Below are positions 26,701 to 34,161 of a stretch of DNA of 55,973 nt, one piece after another. The position numbers and the translations under genes are program-made. Under the pieces are notes generated by a model that saw nothing but the letters and a program-made list of their open reading frames with translations, was not told the origin of the DNA and ran no database searches. Position 1 is the stretch's first letter, and each line of letters starts with the position of its first letter. The stretch comes from JBBTCX01 sp964494205 (lineage in GTDB: Bacteria; Planctomycetota; Phycisphaerae; UBA1845), in the NCBI GenBank assembly GCA_964494205.1, contig CAZBRD010000026.1, forward strand, positions 1 through 55,973, given 5' to 3'.

Positions 26701-27046
26701 CTCGCTGCGGATTGATGTTCTCCTGATCGTAGAAATAAGAGTAGTAGACCCATTGTGCATCGAACGATACGAAGGGATCGGTCACCGCGCCGTCGCCGCC
26801 GAGGACGAGCACTTCCTCGCTGCCGTCGGGGTGGAGCAGGACAAGGTCCGCTCCAGAGTCCATGTTTGTGGGATGAGCAACTTCCGGCCACGTTGTGTTG
26901 CTGTTGTTGCCAAAGCGCGGCTGACGGACGTACACGATGTCGTAATTGACGACGTTGCCTGCGATAATACTTGTCTCCCAAGCGAAAGTCAGAAAGCTGA
27001 TCGACAAAACAAGGCGCGCGCAGCCCAATCGAAATGACTTTTCCAT
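23744..27046 (-). CDS. Secreted di-heme cytochrome c / beta-propeller protein with dockerin-like end
   Basis: A 1100-aa exported protein. The ATG at 27044-27046 is preceded by GGGGGAG and opens a signal peptide. Residues about 30-560 have PD40-type propeller strands (ADLVLLHPDGSEEVLVLGG, GRVAFTSNRN, MQLFVMDEDGQNV, LKDGRIMFST). Two haem c motifs follow, CGGCH (658-662) and CVQCH (727-731), then a C-terminal Ig-like part and a dockerin-like pair (ANLDDILCCLTGF and DLINLDDILAVLGAF) ending CGCTP. A propeller followed by two c-type haems is the layout of hydrazine synthase alpha and its relatives outside anammox bacteria. I see no beta/gamma partner subunits, so hydrazine chemistry is not implied. 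It may be an extracellular redox protein. Confidence 0.8.
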   Translation of the reverse strand: MEKSFRLGCARLVLSISFLTFAWETSIIAGNVVNYDIVYVRQPRFGNNSNTTWPEVAHPTNMDSGADLVLLHPDGSEEVLVLGGDGAVTDPFVSFDAQWVYYSYFYDQENINPQRGLSYHGADIYRIHLQTRQIQQLTFAENPSNLAAPLPPGEFTPNRGAGNWHQTPDGAYQPNSVPGGFNYLGYGIFNLGPCPLPGGRVAFTSNRNAFVPPKSLTNPTMQLFVMDEDGQNVTPIAPMSIASALHPTILKDGRIMFSTSETQGLRDDRVWGLWSIYPDGRNWGPMVSAFHSGQSMHFMTQLSSEDLVVVDYYNLNNNGFGMLLRFPLAPPYGTPAFHSAFLNQNPGIEYTLNGGLPYSFSMPFTPIGMYSFSPFTTADDSPAPQTGSNPRVGKFTQPSAAPNDDMLVVWTPGPAHDGVHGSPVPYYDAGIYLVPGNLPDAAIDSPNDLVLIKNDANYNEAWPRAIVTYSAVHGVAEPTNIPWLPNDGTLSSALPAGTPYGLVGTSSFYKRESFPGAVSPWDNSFDGLDAFNTGENGQSSNWNFQGSDAGKYSNSDIWAVRLLAMEPNTHRSYGPDEGSFFFNFANERLRILGEIPLRKFDGQGDPILDPEGNPDTSFLAKIPADTPFTFQTIDRNGMALNMAQTWHQLRPGEIRNNCGGCHAHSQAPLHFEQTYAATPSYQIADLTQTTPLITQEFDGTPTTTVVNSRVVNVEFHQDVRPILQSHCVQCHSGPDASAPGRLVLDDTAQYHGVFDLGTGDYRTYPGDYARLARDPNAVWGYEPVIANGTWRQTNSSRYVRMFQSRRSLLMWKVFGQRLDGWTNADHPTESTPGNPATLPPGASANQADLDFNGQICPPEGSGVPPLTIEEKMTLARWIDLGCPINFGTNGTHPKGWFLDEIRPALTISSPRPGINTVPVSGIRIGMADANSGVDLASLSVKADFEIDGRAAGTELGDLTTAVGDGIVQISVNPPLTSAVNKHITARVRDLQGNENRVVQAFSVSTESNCSPSDGDVCSCCQCASGICQAVPVIYGDVNCSGTANANLDDILCCLTGFSSFPQCPNADIAPTCSGNDLINLDDILAVLGAFSGANPCGCTP

Positions 27047-27136
27047 CGTAAGCTCCCCCAAAAAGATCGGGCAAGTTGCACGACCGCGAAGGCCCATGCA
27101 ACTTGCCCTACAGCCTCACTCTGCAAGACTATAGTG

Positions 27137-30100
27137 CTACGCCGTGGCACTCCTTCGCTGGCCGAAGTACAAGGTTCCGCCGACAAGCAGCAGCAACGTC
27201 ATGACCACCAGGCCCCATTCAGACACGGTGGGGATTTCGAGCTCATCGCAATTGACCGTATCGCAATCCTGCTGATCGCACGACGGCGGCTGGTTCGGGC
27301 AGCAGGAATCGGGCGAAAGCAGGTCCGGGTTTTGTGGGCAAGCATCGCCACAACGGCCATCCACGCCGTCGCCGTCCGGATCGCCTAGGCATGCACTGCC
27401 AGGAGCGCTCGGCAGCCCGCCGATCGCGAGGCAGCACTGCGGGTCAAGTTGTTGGCATGTGCCGCTGAGGCAGCAGGCAGTAGGCGCTGTGCACTGTGTA
27501 CCAGGACCGCGAGGCGTTCCGCCTTGGGCAGTGCAGTCTTCAGCCAATAGATTCGTGCAAGTGCCATTGGGCAGACAGCACGCTTGCGGATTGCAGCAAG
27601 GCGCACCTTCGACGCGAACTTCAGTCATGCAGGTTCCGATGTTGCCGCAATCATCGATGCCGGTGAATGTGACAATAGTGCCGGTGCCGCCACAGCTTGG
27701 CGGATACAGGCCACCCGGACGATTGTCAGTGACCGGTACGCTTGGATCGCAATTGTCAGTGGCCGAACCAGAGATCATGACCTGTCCGACAGGGACGCCA
27801 CCCGGGCCGGTGCACTGCACGGTCACGCTACCCATGCAGGTAACAGTCGGCGGTGTGGTATCAACGACCGAAATCGTCTGCACACACGAAGCGTCGTTGC
27901 CGCAATCGTCGGTAGCTGTCCACGTGCGGGCGATGGTGAACTCTTGTGCACAGTCGCCGGGTGTTTGTACATCAGAGTGGCTGATCGCAGGATCAAGATC
28001 GCAGTTGTCCGTAGCCGTGGCAGAACCAGTCGCATTGGGATCAGTCGGCGAACCGCACTGCACCTCGACATTGGTTGGGCAATTAATGACGGGATCCGTC
28101 GTATCTGCGACCTCGATAATTTGAACGCACTGGTCTGTGTTGCCGCAATCGTCGGTCGCGGTCCATGTGCGTGTGATCGTGAACTCCTGCGGGCAGTCGC
28201 CAGGTGTGATTCCGTCAGAGAAGCCAATGCTAACCGTCATGTCGCAGTTGTCGGTCGCTGTGGCTGAACCGGTCACGCTGGGATCGGTGGGCGTGTTGCA
28301 CTGAACGCTTGTATTGCCCGGGCAGGTGATGACCGGGTCCGTTGTGTCCACGACAGAAATTGTTTGGATGCACTGGTCGGTATTGCCACAATCGTCGGTC
28401 GCAGTCCATGTGCGCGTGATCGTGAACTCCTGCGGACAGTCGCCGGGTGTGACCAAATCTGAGAAACCAATGGCCACCACCATGTCGCAATTGTCCGTCG
28501 CCGAGGCAGAGCCGGTCGCGCCGGGATCGGTGGGAGAACCGCACTCGACCGACGTGTCGCCGGGACAGGTAATGACCGGATCCGTCGTGTCCACTACCGA
28601 GATCGTCTGAACGCACTGGTTTGGATTTCCGCAGTCGTCGGTCGCGGTCCAAGTGCGGGTGATCGTGAACTCTTGCGGGCACTCACCCGGTTCGACTGAA
28701 TCAGTAAAGCCGATCGTGGGCATCAAATCGCAGTTGTCGGTGGCTGTCGCGGAACCGGTAGCAGACGGATCGGTCGACGAACCGCATTCCACGCTGGTGT
28801 CGACCGGGCAGGTAATCACCGGAGGCGTTGAATCGATCACGGTGATTGTCTGCTCGCAAGAGACCGTGTTCCCATCGGCGTCGGTGACGCTCCATGTTCG
28901 GGTGATGGTGAATTCCTGCGGGCACTTGCCGGGCGATTGTGAATCGGTGAACCCGGGGGTCAACGTGCCGTCGCAATCATCGCCCACTGTCGGAGTACCA
29001 GTTACGCCCGGATCTATCGGTGTATTGCACTCAACGCTGGTGTCAGCTGGGCACGTGATCGTTGGTGGTTCGCACAATGAGCCGGGGCCTTGCGGCACGC
29101 CTCCATTAAGGGCGCAGCAAACGCCGTGTTGGAGCGTGCAATGCTCGCCGGTGCAGCACGCTTGAATACCATCGCAGCTCGATCCAATTCCGCCGGAGAT
29201 TCCGCCCGCGTCGATGCAGCAGAGCGGATCAAGGTTCGTACACGAGCCGTTGGGCAAGCAGCAAGCTTGTGGGGCCGTGCACACCGAGCCCGGACCTTCC
29301 GGCGTTCCTCCGTCATCGATGCAGCAGAGTGGATCCAGATTCGCACAGGTTCCATTTGGCAGGCAGCAGCCTTGCGGGGTCGTGCAAACCGAACCAGGAC
29401 CCTGCGGAGTGCCACCGGCTGTCACACAATCGACGGGGGTAAGCGCGACGCAGGTTCCATTTGGCAGGCAGCAAGCTTCTGTTGGATTGGCGCCTTCGCA
29501 GCCGTCGTCGATTCCGCTTGAATCATTGTCGGTGAACGTACAGGCGGAGCCCGGTCCGCCGGGTGCGCCGTCAAACAGATCGCAGCAGAACGTATCGGCG
29601 TTCATGCAGTCACCGCCGAGGAAGCAGCATGCCTGGACATTGCCGGAACACATGCTGCCAGAACCACCGGGGAATCCGCCCTGAGCGGCACAACAAGCTG
29701 GATCAAGATTCGTGCAGGTGCCGTCGCCAAGGCAGCAGGCTTCGAGGGCGGTGCAGAAGTAACCTTCTCCACCTGGGTCGCCGCCTTGGGCGAGGCAGGC
29801 AGGCACATCCAGATCAACGCATGTGCCGTTTGGCAGACAACATGCCTGAATGTCTTCACAAATGTCGTCGATACCATTGGCGTTCAAGTCGCCGGCGCAA
29901 TCCGAACCCGGACCCTGCGGCAGTCCGCCGAATTTCCCGATGCATTCGATCGCTGGGATTTCACTGCACGTACCGTCGGGGTGGCAGCAGGCTCGTGTCG
30001 GTTCGCATTCGTCGTCGGTTCCGTTGCCGTTAATGTCGCCTACGCACATCGTGCCCGCGCCGTGCCAGAGACCCGACTGCTTGGTCACGCAGCCGGAGAA

Positions 30101-30373
30101 ATCGAGATCGAAACAAGTACCATCCGAAACACAGCAAGCACCGAGCACTTCGCAGGTTTCGTCGATGCCGTTCATATCGGTGTCGCCGGCGCACATGGTG
30201 CCGGGACCGAGGGGATAACCGCCGATGTCATCGCAATCGACCGGGTCGAGGTTCTGGCAACCGCCGTCATTGAGGCAGCAGGCCTGCTGCGCGAACGATG
30301 CAGCGCTCATCGAACCAATCAGAATTATGGTGAGACAACAGAAGAACCGAGACAGGCCCCGTCCGTGAAACAT
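27137..30373 (-). CDS. Secreted ACC-repeat and HYR-repeat protein with IPTL-CTERM signal
   Basis: A 1078-aa exported protein. The ATG at 30371-30373 has AGGGAG 8 bases upstream, and a signal peptide (MFHGRGLSRFFCC to AASFAQQ) follows. It has ten ACC-type cysteine repeats (about 30-432), several joined by calcium-binding-like linkers (GDINGNGTDDECE); then about six HYR/Ig-like repeats of about 80 residues (about 435-925), with the core PVITCPxDTSVEC and FTITRTWTATDDCGN; then two more ACC repeats. The C-terminus IPTVSEWGLVVM, with a hydrophobic stretch and RR, is an IPTL-CTERM sorting signal, which exosortase-type systems process at the cell surface. No exosortase gene is in the window. HYR domains elsewhere serve adhesion. 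Confidence 0.88.
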   Translation of the reverse strand: MFHGRGLSRFFCCLTIILIGSMSAASFAQQACCLNDGGCQNLDPVDCDDIGGYPLGPGTMCAGDTDMNGIDETCEVLGACCVSDGTCFDLDFSGCVTKQSGLWHGAGTMCVGDINGNGTDDECEPTRACCHPDGTCSEIPAIECIGKFGGLPQGPGSDCAGDLNANGIDDICEDIQACCLPNGTCVDLDVPACLAQGGDPGGEGYFCTALEACCLGDGTCTNLDPACCAAQGGFPGGSGSMCSGNVQACCFLGGDCMNADTFCCDLFDGAPGGPGSACTFTDNDSSGIDDGCEGANPTEACCLPNGTCVALTPVDCVTAGGTPQGPGSVCTTPQGCCLPNGTCANLDPLCCIDDGGTPEGPGSVCTAPQACCLPNGSCTNLDPLCCIDAGGISGGIGSSCDGIQACCTGEHCTLQHGVCCALNGGVPQGPGSLCEPPTITCPADTSVECNTPIDPGVTGTPTVGDDCDGTLTPGFTDSQSPGKCPQEFTITRTWSVTDADGNTVSCEQTITVIDSTPPVITCPVDTSVECGSSTDPSATGSATATDNCDLMPTIGFTDSVEPGECPQEFTITRTWTATDDCGNPNQCVQTISVVDTTDPVITCPGDTSVECGSPTDPGATGSASATDNCDMVVAIGFSDLVTPGDCPQEFTITRTWTATDDCGNTDQCIQTISVVDTTDPVITCPGNTSVQCNTPTDPSVTGSATATDNCDMTVSIGFSDGITPGDCPQEFTITRTWTATDDCGNTDQCVQIIEVADTTDPVINCPTNVEVQCGSPTDPNATGSATATDNCDLDPAISHSDVQTPGDCAQEFTIARTWTATDDCGNDASCVQTISVVDTTPPTVTCMGSVTVQCTGPGGVPVGQVMISGSATDNCDPSVPVTDNRPGGLYPPSCGGTGTIVTFTGIDDCGNIGTCMTEVRVEGAPCCNPQACCLPNGTCTNLLAEDCTAQGGTPRGPGTQCTAPTACCLSGTCQQLDPQCCLAIGGLPSAPGSACLGDPDGDGVDGRCGDACPQNPDLLSPDSCCPNQPPSCDQQDCDTVNCDELEIPTVSEWGLVVMTLLLLVGGTLYFGQRRSATA
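27600..29075 (-). repeat. Tandem ~240-bp HYR-coding repeats
   Basis: Six successive units of about 240 bases encode the HYR-like repeats. Shared tracts such as TCCATGTGCG and GTGAACTCCTGCGG recur once per unit with high identity, so the array should be prone to slippage and assembly collapse. Confidence 0.8.
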
Positions 30374-30820
30374 CGTGGATCTCCCTTCCATGACTGGAAA
30401 CACCAGCCTCATCGCCGGGATGCGCTTCGCACCTAGCGGAATCGAAGTGCGCTGACTGCTATGCAAATTGAGCGTCGACGCAAACGCAAACCGGACACTT
30501 AACCCTCTGCCCCAACCGGAAGCATTTTGAAGTCGAGCCAGCTTCTGCCCAACCACATACCCTGCCTCCCGCGCGGACGCAGAGCAGCCTCCCGTTCAAC
30601 CCGCCTAGGTTACTGATAAATCCCACTTACTTTCAATGGAAATTAGTCCGTAGTATTACTTTTTTGGGCTCATTGTCCCACGGCATGACTTTAGGCGCAA
30701 CCATTGCGGTGAAACTGGGCAAGCTGAGTACTTTGCGCGCGCTTTTGTATCAATTCACATGGAACTCGAGCTAGGTGTGAAGAAAGAACGAATCAAAGAG
30801 TTACGAGAATGGTGACTCAT
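30374..30820. other. Intergenic region upstream of the HYR protein gene
   Basis: About 450 bases with no supported gene. An in-frame upstream extension of the minus-strand gene exists to 30556 but lacks a ribosome-binding site. The stretch 30600-30700 is AT-richer than its surroundings and probably holds the promoter of the HYR gene; I see no clear boxes, RNA gene or repeat. Confidence 0.5.
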
Positions 30821-32257
30821 TCACGATTTCTTGACCAATTCAAAGGCAACCAGAGCGCGCTTGCGCGCGACGGCATGGTCGACAATCGGATTTGGGTAAT
30901 CCTTGCCGAGACGAATACCGGATTGCACCAAGGTGGATGCGTCGGCTTCCCACGGTTTGTGAATCCACTTTGATGGTAAAGTGCCAAGCTCTGGCACCCA
31001 GCGGCGAACGTAGTCGCCTACCGGGTCAAACTTTTCGCCTTGCGTTACCGGGTTGAACACCCGAAAGAAAGGGGCGGCGTCGGCCCCACAACCGGCGGTC
31101 CATTGCCAGCCGAGCGTGTTGTTAGCGAGGTCGGCATCGACCAGCGTGTCCCAGAACCATTTCGCACCCTCCTGCCAGGGAATCATCAGATCTTTGACGA
31201 GGAATGAGGCCACGATCATGCGCACCCGGTTGTGCATCCAGCCCGTGGTCCACAATTCGCGCATGCCGGCGTCGACGATGGGATAACCGGTTCGACCTTG
31301 CTGCCATGCGCGGAGGTTCTTCGCGTCGCGACGCCAAGGAAACCGCGTGAACTCCTCGCGCAGCGGCTGATCTGTTGTGTGCGGGAAATGAAAGAGCAGG
31401 TGGTGGGCGAACTCGCGCCAGCCAATTTCGGTGAGATAAATGCGCGAGCCTTCATCGAGAATGCCTGCCTTCTGCTGACTGGTGACGGCATGCCAGATGG
31501 TTCGCGGGCTGATTTCGCCAAAGTGCAGGTGCGGCGACAGACGGGAGCTACCCACGATGTCGGGGCGATTTCGATCGGTATCGTAGGTTGTGATGCGGCG
31601 TGCAATGAAGTCGTCCAGTTGTTTGAGTGCGCCGCGTTCGCCGACGGCCCACGATTCACGCATACCAGCCGCCCAGTCGATCGTCGGTTCGAGTTCAAGT
31701 TCGCCGAATTCCAATGAGCAGGGCCAATCGGCCGACGATTTGAGTTTTTTCGGCGCTGGTAGAGGTTTAGACGGTTCGGGCAGGGCGAGACATGCCTTCC
31801 AATAGGGCGTGAAGACCTGATAGGGCTTGCCGGTACGGGTGGTCAGTTCCCATGGCTCAAAGAGAAGTGAGCCGTTGAAGCTTTCGACGGCGATACTCAA
31901 GTCGCGGAGTTTCGACTTGATCTTTTTGTCGCGCTCGATGGCAGCGGGTTCGTAGCGGCGGTTCCAGTAGACGGCTTTCACGGCGGTCTGGCGAATGATG
32001 GCGCGAAGCGTTTCCCAAGTGGGGCCGCGACGAATGATCAAACGCGAGCCGATCTTTTCCAGATCGCGATCCAAGCTCTTCAATGATTGGTGCAGCCACC
32101 AGCGGCTGGCTGCGCCTGGCGACCAATTTCCTTCTTCCTCCCGCGACCAGATGTAGAGCGGGATAACCGGTCCGCGTTCGATGGCTGCGACGAGCGCGGG
32201 GTTGTCAGTCAAACGCAAGTCTTGTCGAAACCAAACAATGGACGCGATAGTGGTCAT
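30821..32257 (-). CDS. phr: Deoxyribodipyrimidine photolyase
   Basis: Light-driven repair of cyclobutane pyrimidine dimers by a flavin enzyme in the cytoplasm. It is 478 aa, normal for class I photolyases. The N-terminal antenna domain starts IVWFRQDLRLTDNPAL. The FAD domain carries SSRLSPHLHFGEISPR, the signature TGYPIVDAGMRELWTTGWMHNR, and DADLANNTLGWQWTAGCG. The family's conserved Trp residues needed for electron transfer appear present. The ATG at 32255-32257 starts at the first beta strand; no strong ribosome-binding site is seen, and a TTG further upstream is less likely. It is downstream of the LptF-like gene on the same strand but separated by 144 bases with a repeat. Confidence 0.95.
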   Translation of the reverse strand: MTTIASIVWFRQDLRLTDNPALVAAIERGPVIPLYIWSREEEGNWSPGAASRWWLHQSLKSLDRDLEKIGSRLIIRRGPTWETLRAIIRQTAVKAVYWNRRYEPAAIERDKKIKSKLRDLSIAVESFNGSLLFEPWELTTRTGKPYQVFTPYWKACLALPEPSKPLPAPKKLKSSADWPCSLEFGELELEPTIDWAAGMRESWAVGERGALKQLDDFIARRITTYDTDRNRPDIVGSSRLSPHLHFGEISPRTIWHAVTSQQKAGILDEGSRIYLTEIGWREFAHHLLFHFPHTTDQPLREEFTRFPWRRDAKNLRAWQQGRTGYPIVDAGMRELWTTGWMHNRVRMIVASFLVKDLMIPWQEGAKWFWDTLVDADLANNTLGWQWTAGCGADAAPFFRVFNPVTQGEKFDPVGDYVRRWVPELGTLPSKWIHKPWEADASTLVQSGIRLGKDYPNPIVDHAVARKRALVAFELVKKS

Positions 32258-32304
32258 GTGGACTGAATCTGAATTTGGAAAAAGAATCCGAGCGTCGATC
32301 AAGC

Positions 32305-32343
32305 GCCCCTCACCCCAACCCTCTCCCCAAGAGCGAAGGGGAG
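32305..32343. repeat. CCCTCTCCCC-type intergenic repeat, copy 2
   Basis: CCCCTCACCCCAACCCTCTC continues as CCCAAGAGCGAAGGGGAG and folds on itself. It shares the CCCTCTCCCCAA core with 546-575. It lies between the ends of the LptF-like gene and the photolyase start. Confidence 0.6.
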
Positions 32344-32401
32344 TTTCGTTAGTCAGACCATTGATTTCTATTGCCTAATGCCAATTGCCAGATGCCTTGC
32401 C

Positions 32402-34015
32402 TTACCTTCGCAGCACTCGAGTAAGCGTCCACCAGTCGACGATGGCGACAAGAAGGATTCCGCCCCACATGACGGCAAGGCCGAGTACGTGCGTGCCTGC
32501 GTTGTTGGTCATCTGCTTGCCCATCACGATCATGGTGATGATCAGGGCTGACGGAATGAAACTGATGCCGAACGAAGTCACCACGTGCGAGCCGCGAAGG
32601 ACGGTCGCAAGCACAGCCCCAAGAATGACCAGCACAAAGACGCTGGCGCTAAAGGCCGCGCGCTCGTGGACGGTGGCGATCAGGCGGCGAGTGGCGATGC
32701 CGACGATTCCGTCTGCTTTCCCTCTCGCCTTGGATAGCGGTTCCGGCGCACCCACTTGCGCGCTGACATCGAGCATTTCCTGATTCGACATGCGGGTGAC
32801 AAGATCAATGATGTCGGACCTGACGGGCAGCGGACCCAACTGCTCGTGTGCGGTTGTGCGTTGGGTTTTGCCATCGCTCATGGTGGCTTCGTAAACGTCG
32901 ATCTGTGTGCCGAGGTCGCTGAGGTTCTCGCTGAGTGCAAACTCAAGTGTCGCACGTTCGGCCTTGATCGATTCGCGGCGGTTCGCCCGTTTCACGTCGA
33001 TGTTCACTCCGACGAAATCAATGAAGAGGTTCTTGCCGTCATCGGTCTGCCGGCCGTTTTGAGCCTTTATCTTGTATTCCGCGTCGGAGGTCGTAATGAC
33101 GAATTCGTGATCCTTCTGCCAATCTTGCCACATTCTTTCGCGAGCGAGGAACTTCGCGACCTCGCTGCGCAGAACGCCCATAGCCAAGCGGACATCGCGC
33201 CATTCGCCGGGTTTTTGAATGAAATACAGCAATTCGCCAAGCGTGAGAAATTTGTTTTTCACCTGCTGGGGAAAAAGCTCTTCAATTCGCTCCTTCTTGA
33301 TTTCGAGTTGACCGAGTTTCTGAAGTTGACCGGAGCGCGGATCGACGGCCAGGCCGCCAACCATCGTCGCACTTGCGTTGAGCCCGCCGCCGTCTGAGCG
33401 ATTGAACAAGATGCGGATTTCCTCGGCTGTGCCGTATCGTTGCCATTTGTCTCCCTTGGGTTCGGCAAAGGCCGCACGATACATAATGACTTCATTCGGA
33501 TTCTCAGGGTTGACCGCCACCGCGTCCGCGCGAGCAACGAAAGCGTCGCCCATTTTGATTCCGCCGGGCTTGTTGAGCCATTGGAGAGCGAGCGTGCCGA
33601 CATCGGCAGTGACGATCGTATCGAGATTTCGGATGAGCCGCGGGATGACCGAGCTGCTCAGGAAGAATGTCGCAACCGCACAGATGAAGCTTAGAACCAG
33701 CGTCGGCAGGAGAAGCACATGCATGTTGATCCCGCCGCTACGACAGGCAATGAACTCGTTGTCACCCGCAAGCCGTCCGTAGGCAGTGGTGGCGCTGAAG
33801 AGGGCAGCCATCGGCAGCGTCAATGACGCGGCGATGGGGATAACCAGCCAGATGAGGCGGAAGAGTTGAGTAGGTGTGAGTTCCCCACCGATCTTGACGA
33901 GATTCAGCACGCCGCCACCGAGAGCAATGACCGCCGTCAAGCCCAGCGCTGTCAGAACAAACGTCTTGCTCATCTCGCGGATGATGTAGCGCTGCAATGT
34001 CCAGGGGAACGCCAT
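32402..34015 (-). CDS. LptF/LptG family permease (YjgP/YjgQ), long form
   Basis: Inner-membrane component of the lipopolysaccharide export ABC transporter. The 537 aa have three N-terminal helices (about 15-40, 55-80, 100-125), a very long soluble periplasmic part (about 130-440) and three C-terminal helices, the LptF/G topology. The start MAFPWTLQRYIIREMSKTF is typical of the family. It is longer than common LptF/G (about 360 aa), mainly in the periplasmic domain. The ATG at 34013-34015 is the only sensible start. A second family member is at 35905, so the pair probably plays LptF and LptG; which is which cannot be told here. The LptB ATPase is elsewhere. Confidence 0.85.
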   Translation of the reverse strand: MAFPWTLQRYIIREMSKTFVLTALGLTAVIALGGGVLNLVKIGGELTPTQLFRLIWLVIPIAASLTLPMAALFSATTAYGRLAGDNEFIACRSGGINMHVLLLPTLVLSFICAVATFFLSSSVIPRLIRNLDTIVTADVGTLALQWLNKPGGIKMGDAFVARADAVAVNPENPNEVIMYRAAFAEPKGDKWQRYGTAEEIRILFNRSDGGGLNASATMVGGLAVDPRSGQLQKLGQLEIKKERIEELFPQQVKNKFLTLGELLYFIQKPGEWRDVRLAMGVLRSEVAKFLARERMWQDWQKDHEFVITTSDAEYKIKAQNGRQTDDGKNLFIDFVGVNIDVKRANRRESIKAERATLEFALSENLSDLGTQIDVYEATMSDGKTQRTTAHEQLGPLPVRSDIIDLVTRMSNQEMLDVSAQVGAPEPLSKARGKADGIVGIATRRLIATVHERAAFSASVFVLVILGAVLATVLRGSHVVTSFGISFIPSALIITMIVMGKQMTNNAGTHVLGLAVMWGGILLVAIVDWWTLTRVLRR

Positions 34016-34161
34016 AGTCGGGCATCGTAAAGGGAAAGCGGTTGCCCGCCAAACACGTCGATTGATGCCAACAGTCGCGAATCGTTCATTGTGATGTGTA
34101 TGCCCTGCCGATATCCCCTACGGAGCGAGTGCGCGCATAGCATGAGGTGAGCGTTCGTAAA

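Noticed and set aside
23744..27046. Idea that this is an anammox hydrazine synthase subunit
   Set aside because: Only the general propeller plus two-haem layout is shared; no beta/gamma subunits or other anammox genes are present, and related proteins occur in non-anammox planctomycetes.
27600..29075. Regular direct repeats that could suggest a CRISPR array
   Set aside because: The period is about 240 bases, there are no spacers, and the repeats are in frame and encode HYR-type domains.
30374..30556. N-terminal extension of the HYR protein to 30556
   Set aside because: The downstream ATG at 30371-30373 has a strong ribosome-binding site and begins a proper signal peptide; the extension would bury it.
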